Shown in pieces: positions 1 to 5,784 of a stretch of DNA of 5,784 nt. The position numbers were made by a program, and so were the translations under genes. The first letter of the stretch is position 1; the number at the start of each line of letters is the position of its first letter. Location of the stretch: positions 1 through 5,784 of the forward strand of contig JAGRBM010000363.1 of the NCBI GenBank assembly GCA_020434085.1. Direction: 5' to 3'. The notes under the pieces were generated by a model. It ran no database searches. It was not told the DNA's origin and saw only the letters and a program-made list of their open reading frames with translations. Source of the stretch: Chrysiogenia bacterium (lineage in GTDB: Bacteria > JAGRBM01).

Positions 1-482
1 GCGCTGAGCGAGCCGTTGGCGCCGACGCGGTACGAGATGGTGGAACCGCTCCCATAGTTCGCCACGGCCAACATTTGCCCGCTCGCGTCGACTTGCAGAT
101 CGCACGGCGAGGAGCCCTGGGTGGTCTGCGACCCAAGCTCGGTGAGCTTCCCGGTCGAGCGGTCGATCTGGTAGGCGGCGACCGAGCCGTCGTCGGTTTC
201 CGAGACGGCGTAGGCATTCTGGCCGTTGGGGTGGAAGCAGACGAAGGACGGGTTCACCAACTCGGCGGCGAGCTCGGGGTCGCTGACTTCACCCGTCATC
301 GAGGAGAAGCGGCTGACGTAAATGCCCTTGCTCACATCTCCCCGCGTATAGGTTCCGAAGTAGACCAAGTGATCGTACTCAGGCTCGGCGGGGGCCTCGG
401 CCTCGGGTTCCGGCTCGGAGCCCCCGCAGGAAACCAGAGGGGACGCAGCCATGGCGCCGAGGAAGTGACGTCGGTCGAGCAT
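1..482 (-). CDS. Lactonase-family (6-phosphogluconolactonase-like) beta-propeller lipoprotein, 3' part outside the window
   Basis: The first 160 residues are visible and the rest runs off the left edge, with about 380 residues usual for the family. Seen: the N-terminus MLDRRHFLGAM has a twin-arginine pattern (R4-R5-x-F-L), followed by a lipobox L16-V17-S18-C19. An acidic, proline-rich linker (about 22-36) precedes the propeller. Beta-propeller repeats follow: VYFGTYTRG near 40-48, NPSFVCFHPNG near 77-87 and a late ANYGSGS, all typical of Pfam lactonase PF10282. Known: relatives hydrolyse 6-phosphogluconolactone or related lactones, but many exported members have no tested substrate. Inferred: a Tat-exported, lipid-anchored protein; G at +2 after the cysteine does not suggest inner-membrane retention. 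The ATG at 482 is chosen because the signal peptide begins there; no good Shine-Dalgarno is visible. It lies 42 nt after tonB on the same strand, so cotranscription is likely. The family is secure, the substrate is not. Confidence 0.88.
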   Translation of the reverse strand, partial: MLDRRHFLGAMAASPLVSCGGSEPEPEAEAPAEPEYDHLVYFGTYTRGDVSKGIYVSRFSSMTGEVSDPELAAELVNPSFVCFHPNGQNAYAVSETDDGSVAAYQIDRSTGKLTELGSQTTQGSSPCDLQVDASGQMLAVANYGSGSTISYRVGANGSLS

Positions 483-524
483 GCCGACTATCACAGCGCA
501 ACGCGCGCCGGTTTGCAACGTCTG

Positions 525-1271
525 CTAACGCAGGACGAAGTTGACCTCGATCTCGGTCGAGACCGGCACGGCGCGGCCCGAGAGCATGGTCGGGCGATAG
601 CGCCATTGCTGGATCGCGTCGGCGGCGGCGCGGATCAGCAGCGGGTGGCCGCTCAGGACCTGGAGCGACTCGACCGTGCCGTCGGCGGCGATGACGGCGC
701 GCAACCGAACCGCGCCGCTGACGTGGGCTTGCTTGGCGAGCGGCGGATAAACCGGCTCGACGCGGTGGACGAGGCGCGCGGCCTGGACGCCTTTACTCAC
801 CTCGACGGGACCGCTGGGGGCGGGCGGCGGCGCGGGCTTCTTCTCGACCTTGAGCTCGGGCGGTTTGGGCGGCGCCACGGTTGGATTCAAGGTGCTGAAC
901 GCGCCGATGACGCCGTCGCGGCTGCCATTCTGGTCGCCGCCCGGCACGCCGACGTAGGGTTGCGCGATGGGTGCGGCGTCGGTCGGGTCCTGCACGATCG
1001 CGACTTTGTCGGGAATCCGGTCCGGCATGACCAGCTCCGCGGTGAAAACTTGCGGCTTGACCGCGACGGTGCGCTCAGGCGGCGCGGGCGGTGGACCGGG
1101 TGGCGGCGGAGGCGGCTCGAGCAGCACGGCCGCGAAGCGCGCCGCCGGCAGCAAGGGCGTATACATGAGCGTGCCGGCCAAGACCAGCGCCAGAACGGCG
1201 GTCTGCGCCAACAGCGAAACTGCAAAGCTCCACGGCTTGCGTGGAGACCCCGTTACAGATTGTTCAAACAC
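525..1271 (-). CDS. tonB: TonB-family energy transducer
   Basis: A 248-residue protein with the three-part TonB layout. Seen: a single membrane anchor (about 15-37) after a short basic N-terminus; a proline-rich periplasmic spacer starting with six prolines at 53-58 and continuing with PP/KP runs to about 155; and a C-terminal TonB domain (about 162-248) with RVEPVYPPLAKQA, a GAVRLRAVIAADGTV strand pair, SGHPLL and QQWRYRP. Known: TonB proteins work with ExbB/ExbD to pass proton-motive energy to outer-membrane receptors. Start choice: a longer reading frame extends to 1364, but a GTG at 1271-1269 is preceded by a strong AAGGAGA five bases upstream and gives the usual short cytoplasmic tail before the membrane helix, so I prefer the GTG. 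No exbB, exbD or receptor gene lies in the window, so the partner receptor is unknown. The symbol reflects the family; the genome may hold several paralogues. Confidence 0.9.
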   Translation of the reverse strand: MFEQSVTGSPRKPWSFAVSLLAQTAVLALVLAGTLMYTPLLPAARFAAVLLEPPPPPPGPPPAPPERTVAVKPQVFTAELVMPDRIPDKVAIVQDPTDAAPIAQPYVGVPGGDQNGSRDGVIGAFSTLNPTVAPPKPPELKVEKKPAPPPAPSGPVEVSKGVQAARLVHRVEPVYPPLAKQAHVSGAVRLRAVIAADGTVESLQVLSGHPLLIRAAADAIQQWRYRPTMLSGRAVPVSTEIEVNFVLR

Positions 1272-1276
1272 GTTTC

Positions 1277-1283
1277 TCTCCTT
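1277..1283 (-). promoter_or_regulatory. Ribosome binding site that sets the tonB GTG start
   Basis: On the minus strand the sequence is AAGGAGA, then GAAAC, then GTG. This near-perfect Shine-Dalgarno at 5-nt spacing is the strongest in the window and is the main reason for placing the tonB start at 1271 rather than at the upstream in-frame start at 1364. Confidence 0.8.
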
Positions 1284-1284
1284 G

Positions 1285-1306
1285 TTTCGGATCGATGAAT
1301 CCGAAA
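1285..1306 (-). repeat. Perfect 8-bp inverted repeat just upstream of the tonB ribosome binding site
   Basis: TTTCGGAT (1285-1292) and ATCCGAAA (1299-1306) are exact reverse complements separated by six bases. The repeat ends one base before the tonB Shine-Dalgarno. As RNA it could form a hairpin next to the ribosome binding site; as DNA it could be an operator for a dimeric regulator. It is not followed by a T-run in the direction of transcription, so it is not a standard intrinsic terminator for pcm. The function is inferred; the symmetry is seen directly. Confidence 0.6.
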
Positions 1307-1398
1307 AGCGAAGCGCGAGAAACGGGCCGGCTCGTTGCGCGTTCGGTTCGTCAGCTAGAGACACCGCGTGGGGCGGATTGGTTCCCGTTATTGCGGAG

Positions 1399-2007
1399 CT
1401 AGCGGGCGTGCACCATAGGCACGAAGCGGACGGGCAGGTCGACGTGTTCGGCGATTTGGCCTTCGGCGTCTTTGTCGACCACGAGGAGGTTCTGTGCGCC
1501 GTAATTGGGGCCGACGGGGGCGATGAGGCGTCCGCCTGGCGCGAGTTGGTCGAGCAAGGCCGCGGGGATCTCAGGCGGCGCGGCCGTTAGCAGGATGCGG
1601 TCGTAGGGCGCGTGGCTAGGCCAGCCTTTGTAGCCGTCGCCGATGCGTACGTGGACGTTCGAGTAGCCGAGCTCGGCCAAGCGCGCGCGGGCGGCGGAGC
1701 TGAGCTCCTCGATGATCTCGACCGAGTAGACTTCGCGACATAGCAGCGAGAGCACCGCGGCTTGGTAGCCTGAGCCCGTGCCGATCTCGAGCGTGCGATG
1801 CTCGGGCTCGAGCCGCAATCGCTCGCTCATGTAGCCGACGATGTAGGGCTGCGATATCGTCTGGCCATAGCCGATCGGCAAGGGGCTGTCTGAGTTGGCG
1901 GAAGCAGCGAGCTCGGGCGGGACGAAAGCCTCGCGCTGGACCTGACGCAAGGCTTCGAGCACGCGCCGGTCGCGCACGCCCCGGGCCACGATTTGGCTGT
2001 CTACCAT
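1399..2007 (-). CDS. pcm: Protein-L-isoaspartate O-methyltransferase
   Basis: A 202-residue SAM-dependent methyltransferase that methylates isoaspartyl residues in aged proteins so they can return to aspartate. Seen, numbered from the ATG at 2007: the family N-terminal helix MVDSQIVARGVRD, a PIGYGQTISQPY substrate/active-site segment (44-55), motif I LEIGTGSGYQ (73-82) for SAM binding, an acidic SAM-ribose ligand candidate E97 in VYSVEII, the post-motif YDRILLTAAPPEIP, and the C-terminal VRFVPMVHAR. Length matches the usual 200-215. Start choice: the frame is open to a TTG at 2094 (plus 29 residues) with another TTG at 2079. Neither these nor the ATG has a convincing Shine-Dalgarno. I prefer the ATG because family similarity begins there, though E. 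coli Pcm has about eight more residues before this point. It is divergent from the permease and is first in the leftward gene set. Confidence 0.93.
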   Translation of the reverse strand: MVDSQIVARGVRDRRVLEALRQVQREAFVPPELAASANSDSPLPIGYGQTISQPYIVGYMSERLRLEPEHRTLEIGTGSGYQAAVLSLLCREVYSVEIIEELSSAARARLAELGYSNVHVRIGDGYKGWPSHAPYDRILLTAAPPEIPAALLDQLAPGGRLIAPVGPNYGAQNLLVVDKDAEGQIAEHVDLPVRFVPMVHAR

Positions 2008-2136
2008 GCCGATTTTGGCCGCCGGCTCAGGCTCTTGCCGGAGGGGTTTCGAGGCAGCGTCCGCGGTTTCCCGAGCCAAGGTCCCGTGCGACAATTGCCC
2101 CGAGCAACGAAGTCTCGAGGCTCACAGTCTATCAGC

Positions 2137-3504
2137 ATGCCAGCAACCGGACTCGTACGCCGACTGGGCTTAGTCAGCGCCACGGCAATCGTCGTCTCGA
2201 ACATGATCGGGACGGGCATTTTCACGACCAGCGGATTCCTCGCCGGCGACCTGGGTTCGCCCAGCCTTGTCATCGGGATCTGGTTCGTAGGCGCACTGAT
2301 CGCGCTGACTGGCGCCCTGTGCTACTCCGAGTTGGGCGTCAACTTTCCGCGTTCGGGTGGAGAGTACGTGTACTTGTCCGAGGCGTGGGGGCCTGCGTGG
2401 GGCTTCATCGACGGTTGGGTGAGCTTCTTCGCCGGGTTTTCCGCGCCGATCGCCGTAGCGACCTTGGGCGTGGCGGCCTACGTCGGCCACTTCGCGCCGG
2501 TGCTCGACCCGCAAACGAGCGCCGCCGTCATGCTCGGTCCGCTCAAGCTCCAGATGGGCCCGGGGCAATTGCTGGCGTGTCTGATCATCGTGGCCTTCAC
2601 CGCGCTCAACCTGATGAGCGTGGAGCTTGTGGCCAAGCTGCAGAATGCGCTGACGGGCGTGAAGCTGTTCGTCCTTGGGGCCTTGCTGCTGCTCGGGTTT
2701 GCTATTGGAAAGGGTGACTGGGGACACTTTTCGCAGACGGCCGAGCGCGTCTCGACCACCACTCTGCCGGCGCAGTTCGCGCTGAGCTTGGTGTTCGTCT
2801 ACTTCGGCTACAGCGGCTGGAATGCGGCGGTCTACATCGCGGAAGAGCTCAAGGACCCCGAGCGCACGCTGCCGCGTTCGCTCCTGCTGGGGACGGCGCT
2901 GGTTGCGGCGTTCTACGCGGCGTTGAACTGCCTATTCATCTACGCCACGCCGCTCGAAGACATGAAGGGCGTGGTGGCCGTCGGCGCGCAGGCGGCGCAG
3001 AATCTCTTTGGCGACGCCGGCGGCGGGCTCTTTGCGGCGGGAATGGCGCTGTCGCTGCTGGCGACGGTTAACGCCATGTGCATGATTGGCCCGCGGGTCT
3101 ACTACGCGATGGCGCGCAATGGCGCGTTCTTCGAGGCCGCCGGGCGCATCCATCCAAAATGGAACAGCCCGTGGGTGGCGGTGACGGCGCAAGGCGTGTG
3201 TTGTTGCCTGCTCATCCTGACCGGCACGTTCGAGAGCCTGCTCTACTACATCGGCTTCACTTTGTGGCTTTTTTCCGCGCTTTCCGTGCTGGCATTGTGG
3301 AAATTCCGCAAGCGCCCCGATTGGAAGCGGTCGCCCTGGGTGAGCTTCGCTTGGCCGCTCGCCCCGGGCTTCTACATGGCGGTCAACCTGCTGGTGTTTG
3401 TTTACTTTGCGCTCGACAAGAGCTGGGAAGCAGTGTGGAGCCTGCTGACCATCGCGGCCGGCGGCGCGGCGTATCATTTTTATTCCAGACCGATAAAAGA
3501 TTAA
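2137..3504 (+). CDS. APC-superfamily amino acid permease
   Basis: A 455-residue polytopic membrane protein, normal length for the amino acid/polyamine/organocation (APC) superfamily. Seen: about 12 hydrophobic segments; the unwound TM1 signature SNMIGTGIF (21-29); TM2-TM3 with a CYSELGVNFPRSGGEYVY loop (62-79); the TM6 to helix segment GYSGWNAAVYIAEELKDPERTLPRSL (about 224-249); and RVYYAMARNGAFF (320-332) after TM8. These resemble LAT/SteT-like exchangers and other COG0531 members. Known: the family carries amino acids or related amines by symport or exchange. The exact substrate cannot be read from sequence. Start choice: the frame is open back to 1993, but that extension overlaps pcm and looks non-coding. 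The ATG at 2137 places the family N-terminus GLVRRLGLVSATAIVV correctly, although the nearest purine-rich site (GAGG, 2117-2120) is too far upstream. Divergent from pcm. Confidence 0.92.
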   Translation: MPATGLVRRLGLVSATAIVVSNMIGTGIFTTSGFLAGDLGSPSLVIGIWFVGALIALTGALCYSELGVNFPRSGGEYVYLSEAWGPAWGFIDGWVSFFAGFSAPIAVATLGVAAYVGHFAPVLDPQTSAAVMLGPLKLQMGPGQLLACLIIVAFTALNLMSVELVAKLQNALTGVKLFVLGALLLLGFAIGKGDWGHFSQTAERVSTTTLPAQFALSLVFVYFGYSGWNAAVYIAEELKDPERTLPRSLLLGTALVAAFYAALNCLFIYATPLEDMKGVVAVGAQAAQNLFGDAGGGLFAAGMALSLLATVNAMCMIGPRVYYAMARNGAFFEAAGRIHPKWNSPWVAVTAQGVCCCLLILTGTFESLLYYIGFTLWLFSALSVLALWKFRKRPDWKRSPWVSFAWPLAPGFYMAVNLLVFVYFALDKSWEAVWSLLTIAAGGAAYHFYSRPIKD

Positions 3505-3512
3505 ACCTCATT

Positions 3513-3532
3513 TCGGTTTGAGCCGATTCTTT
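3513..3532 (+). terminator. Possible weak intrinsic terminator after the permease
   Basis: A short hairpin (TCGGT 3513-3517 with GCCGA 3522-3526, one G-T wobble, loop TTGA) is followed by TTCTTT at 3527-3532. It lies 8 bases after the permease stop. The stem is only five pairs, so termination would be partial at best. An overlapping alternative stem, CGATT/AATCG (3524-3537), is also present. Confidence 0.25.
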
Positions 3533-3560
3533 AATCGAGATGGCCTCGGGCGCCGTCTGC

Positions 3561-3566
3561 GAGGGG
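3561..3566 (+). promoter_or_regulatory. Ribosome binding site supporting the TTG start of the hybrid kinase
   Basis: GAGGGG lies seven bases before the TTG at 3574. This supports initiation at that TTG; the next methionine of the frame is inside the first receiver domain, after its acidic pocket. Confidence 0.6.
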
Positions 3567-3573
3567 TTGGCTC

Positions 3574-5076
3574 TTGAGGGTTCCGCGACTCCGCATTCTC
3601 ATCATCGACGACAGCGACTCTGACGCGATGCTCGTCTCGCGGCACCTCAAGCGTGCCCACGCGTTCGAAGTAGAGGTCGCATCGGCGGCCAGCCACGACG
3701 AAGGGCTGCGCAGCCTCGAAGAAGCCGAATATGACTGCGTCGTTCTCGACTACCGCCTAGGCCCGCAGTGTGGTCTCGAGACCCTGCGCGCGATCCGCAA
3801 GCACGGCGACGACACGCCGGTGGTCTTCGTCACCGGTTTCGGCAGCGAGATGGTCGCCGTCGAGGCGTTGCAGTGCGGCGCGCAGGACTACCTGGTCAAG
3901 TCGGTCATCTCGCCGGACGTCTTGCAGCGCGCCATCCTGAACGCGGTGGAGAAGATCACGCTGAGCCGGCGCGTAAAGGCGAAGCAGCGTGAGCTCGAGG
4001 ATTTCGTCTCCGTGGTTGCGCATGACTTGCAGCAGCCGCTCTGCGGAGTGAAGGGCAACGTGGAGCTGATCCGCGATTTCTACCAAGACCGGCTCGATGA
4101 GCAGGCGATGGAGTTTCTCGAAGCGGCGGTGCGCACCTCCTCGCGCATGGCGGAGATGATCGAAGCGCTGTTGGGTTACGCGCGGGCCGGACGCCAGCGC
4201 GCACCGCTCGAGGATCTGGACTTGAACGAGCTGGCCGCTGCGGTCAGGGCGGACCTGCGCGGGCTGATCTCCGAGACCGGCGCGGTGATCGAGATCGCCG
4301 ACCTGCCTTCGGTCATCGGCGATCCGGTGACCTTGGCGCAACTGCTGCAAAACCTCATCTCCAACGCAATCAAGTTCCGCCGCGACGAGGCGCCGTGCGT
4401 CATCGTGACCGGAGAGCGGAGCGGGGAACGTGTGCTCATCCAGGTACGCGACAACGCCATGGGGATTCCGGCCTCCTCGCTCGAGGAGGTCTTTGCGCCG
4501 TTCCGCCGGCTGGCGCAATCCAAGGATCGGCCGGGCTCGGGCATCGGTCTGGCGACCTGCAAGAAGATCGTCGAGCAACACGATGGACGCATCTGGGTGA
4601 GCTCGACGCTAGGCGTCGGCTCTACGTTCCACATCGAGTTGCCTGCCTCGGTGCGCGGCCTCGTGCGTTCGCTCGACGGCGCCGAGTGGCGCGTGCTGGT
4701 GGTCGATCAGGACTCGGAGGCGGCCGAGTTGATTGGCCGCGCGCTCGAACGCGAGGGCGTGAAGGTGACGCGCGTTGCGGGAGTGGCGCAGGCCGCCGCT
4801 CTGCTGACCGTAGGGGCGTTCGAGGGGATCGTCGTCGACTTGGCGTCGCCGAGCGAGCGCGCCCTGGGCTGGATCGAGGGCGTTCGCGCCTCGTCGCCTG
4901 ACGTCTCCATCCTGGCCGTCACCGCTGGTGACGGCCGCAGCGCCCCGGGTCCCTTGCTCACCGACGCCCGCCGCCGCGGGGCGCACCACGTGCTGCCCAA
5001 GCCGCTCGACAGTGCGCAGGTCGCCTCTCTGTTGCGCCGTATGATCGTCGACGCCCGTCCCCGCACCGCCGCCTGA
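3574..5076 (+). CDS. Soluble hybrid histidine kinase with receiver domains at both ends (REC-HisKA-HATPase-REC)
   Basis: A 500-residue signalling protein with no signal peptide or membrane segment, hence cytosolic. Seen in order: receiver 1 (about 6-125) with acidic D12/D13, phospho-acceptor D59, T87 and K109; a short helical linker (126-143); the dimerisation/phosphotransfer domain with phospho-acceptor H150 in VVAHDLQQPL; a HATPase with N-box LLQNLISNAIKF (N260, N264), G1-like DNAMGI (293-298), F-box VFAPFRRL and G2 PGSGIGLA (320-327); then receiver 2 (about 373-492) with D422, T450 and K476. Oddities: the first G1 glycine is alanine, and receiver 2 has Q379 where the second pocket aspartate usually sits. 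Starts with TTG after GAGGGG. Inferred: receiver 1 takes phosphate from another kinase and tunes this kinase; no sensor or DNA-binding domain is present. It starts 69 nt after the permease with no obvious partner gene, so it is an orphan here. Confidence 0.92.
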   Translation: MRVPRLRILIIDDSDSDAMLVSRHLKRAHAFEVEVASAASHDEGLRSLEEAEYDCVVLDYRLGPQCGLETLRAIRKHGDDTPVVFVTGFGSEMVAVEALQCGAQDYLVKSVISPDVLQRAILNAVEKITLSRRVKAKQRELEDFVSVVAHDLQQPLCGVKGNVELIRDFYQDRLDEQAMEFLEAAVRTSSRMAEMIEALLGYARAGRQRAPLEDLDLNELAAAVRADLRGLISETGAVIEIADLPSVIGDPVTLAQLLQNLISNAIKFRRDEAPCVIVTGERSGERVLIQVRDNAMGIPASSLEEVFAPFRRLAQSKDRPGSGIGLATCKKIVEQHDGRIWVSSTLGVGSTFHIELPASVRGLVRSLDGAEWRVLVVDQDSEAAELIGRALEREGVKVTRVAGVAQAAALLTVGAFEGIVVDLASPSERALGWIEGVRASSPDVSILAVTAGDGRSAPGPLLTDARRRGAHHVLPKPLDSAQVASLLRRMIVDARPRTAA

Positions 5077-5113
5077 GGCGTTTTCCGGCAGAATTCCCCC
5101 CTCTTCCGCCTGC

Positions 5114-5131
5114 ATTCCCGAGCCCGGGAGT
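5114..5131 (+). repeat. Hairpin-forming inverted repeat between the kinase and acnA
   Basis: TCCCG (5116-5120) pairs with CGGGA (5125-5129) across the loop AGCC; a T-G wobble and an A-T pair extend it to seven pairs. It lies 37 bases after the kinase stop. No T-run follows, so it could be a Rho-assisted 3' end or simply chance in GC-rich DNA. Confidence 0.3.
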
Positions 5132-5148
5132 GAGAACATAGAGGACTT

Positions 5149-5164
5149 GGCCTGCGGTCAGGCC
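5149..5164 (+). repeat. Perfect 6-bp GC-rich hairpin next to the acnA ribosome binding site
   Basis: GGCCTG (5149-5154) and CAGGCC (5159-5164) are exact reverse complements with a CGGT tetraloop. The stem ends two bases before the likely acnA Shine-Dalgarno (AGGG, 5167-5170) and 13 bases before the ATG. The position would suit translational control or mRNA stabilisation, or a DNA operator; which of these applies is not visible. Confidence 0.5.
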
Positions 5165-5166
5165 TT

Positions 5167-5170
5167 AGGG
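5167..5170 (+). promoter_or_regulatory. Ribosome binding site of acnA
   Basis: AGGG sits seven bases before the ATG at 5178, a normal spacing. It supports this start together with the family-typical N-terminus that follows. Confidence 0.55.
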
Positions 5171-5177
5171 ATACGCC

Positions 5178-5784
5178 ATGAATAGCTTCAACGCCAAATC
5201 CTCGCTTGCCGTCGCAGGCAAGTCCTACCAGATCTTCCGGCTCGATTCGATCGGCGCCGAGCGCCTGAAGAGGCTGCCGTTCTCGTTGAAGATTCTGCTC
5301 GAGAACCTGCTGCGCTTCGAGGACGGCGTGACGGTGACCAAGAAGGACATCGAAGCGCTGGCCAACTGGGACGCCAAGGCTGTGCCGAGCGAGGAGATCG
5401 CCTATCGCCCCGCGCGCGTGTTGATGCAGGATTTCACCGGCGTTCCGGCGGTGGTCGACCTGGCCGCCATGCGCGAGGCGATGAAGGCGATGGGCGGCGA
5501 CCCCAATCGCATCAATCCGCTGCAACCGGCTGAGCTAGTGATCGACCACTCGGTGCAGGTCGACAGCTTCGCCTCGCCGCAGGCCTTGCAGTTCAACACC
5601 GAGCTCGAGTACTCGCGCAACAAGGAGCGCTACCAGTTCCTCAAGTGGGGCCAGAAGGCGTTCGACAACTTCAAGGTCGTGCCGCCGGAGACCGGCATCG
5701 TGCACCAGGTGAACATCGAGTTCCTGGCGCGCGTGGTCTTCGCGCAGGAGAACGGCGGCGTGTTGCAGGCCTACCCCGACACGC
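5178..5784 (+). CDS. acnA: Aconitate hydratase (AcnA/IRP1 type), 5' part only
   Basis: The first 202 codons of a protein that normally has about 900 residues; the rest lies beyond the right edge. Known: aconitase interconverts citrate and isocitrate in the TCA cycle through a [4Fe-4S] cluster, in the cytosol. Seen: the N-terminal [39 protein letters not shown] (33-50), [20 protein letters not shown] (77-96), [13 protein letters not shown] (117-129), [20 protein letters not shown] (143-162) and [20 protein letters not shown] (169-188), all hallmarks of the AcnA/IRP1 branch rather than AcnB. The cluster cysteines lie further along and cannot be checked. The ATG follows AGGG at good spacing. The gene is 101 nt from the kinase stop, with two hairpins between, so it may have its own promoter, but no clear -35/-10 pair is visible. 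Confidence 0.95.
   Translation, partial: MNSFNAKSSLAVAGKSYQIFRLDSIGAERLKRLPFSLKILLENLLRFEDGVTVTKKDIEALANWDAKAVPSEEIAYRPARVLMQDFTGVPAVVDLAAMREAMKAMGGDPNRINPLQPAELVIDHSVQVDSFASPQALQFNTELEYSRNKERYQFLKWGQKAFDNFKVVPPETGIVHQVNIEFLARVVFAQENGGVLQAYPDT

Noticed and set aside
483-527. Possible TonB-lactonase fusion by readthrough, because the two genes share a frame separated by one TAG and 14 codons
   Set aside because: The lactonase has its own signal peptide and lipobox directly after its ATG, which would make no sense inside a fusion.
75-1298. A 407-codon open frame on the plus strand, opposite the lactonase and tonB genes
   Set aside because: The product is low-complexity and rich in R, G, A and D with no recognisable domain, and it runs antisense through two well-supported genes. 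Such frames are common opposite GC-rich coding DNA.
1272-1364. N-terminal extension of the TonB protein by 31 residues
   Set aside because: The strong AAGGAGA-GTG pair at 1283-1269 gives a standard TonB N-terminus, and the inverted repeat would otherwise lie inside coding sequence.
1993-2136. N-terminal extension of the permease by 48 residues
   Set aside because: The extension overlaps the pcm coding region, is arginine-rich, and precedes the normal family N-terminus, so it is unlikely to be translated.
3757-4581. A 274-codon minus-strand frame inside the hybrid kinase
   Set aside because: No family features; it mirrors the codon bias of the kinase gene, whose motifs fully explain this stretch.
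4707-5525. A 272-codon minus-strand frame spanning the kinase end and the acnA start
   Set aside because: It crosses two sense genes and their intergenic region with no domain or ribosome binding site, so it is a composition artefact.
1-5784. CRISPR array, insertion sequence, integrase, phage genes, toxin-antitoxin or defence genes, tRNA or rRNA
   Set aside because: I found no spaced direct repeats, transposase or recombinase motifs, cloverleaf-like sequences or small paired genes. All six genes are ordinary chromosomal families of similar base composition.

Overview
The window is about two thirds G+C by eye and densely coded. It reads as a bacterial chromosomal segment with six protein genes and no visible mobile element, CRISPR array, tRNA or rRNA. 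The TonB-like C-terminal domain points to a diderm (Gram-negative-type) cell. The style of the TonB protein, the Tat/lipoprotein lactonase and the soluble hybrid kinase would fit Acidobacteriota or a similar soil or sediment lineage. That placement is an impression from protein style, not a demonstrated result.

Layout. The left third is read leftwards: pcm (protein-L-isoaspartate O-methyltransferase, 2007-1399), then a TonB-family energy transducer (1271-525), then a lactonase-family beta-propeller lipoprotein (482 to beyond the left edge). The tonB-to-lactonase gap is 42 nt, so these two are probably cotranscribed. The pcm-to-tonB gap is 127 nt and holds an 8-bp inverted repeat directly before the tonB ribosome binding site. 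The right two thirds are read rightwards: an APC-superfamily amino acid permease (2137-3504), a soluble REC-HisKA-HATPase-REC hybrid kinase (3574-5076), and the first 202 codons of aconitase acnA (5178 to beyond the right edge). A 129-bp divergent region separates the pcm and permease start codons and presumably holds both promoters, though no clear consensus is visible.

How the genes relate. No single pathway links them. Pcm is protein repair, the TonB protein energises outer-membrane transport, the lactonase is a predicted exported lipoprotein, the permease moves amino acids or related amines, the kinase is an orphan signalling protein, and acnA is a TCA-cycle enzyme. I see no new multi-gene system. 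The points most worth a second look are the substituted ATP-binding G1 box and atypical second receiver of the hybrid kinase, and two perfect inverted repeats placed immediately before the tonB and acnA ribosome binding sites.
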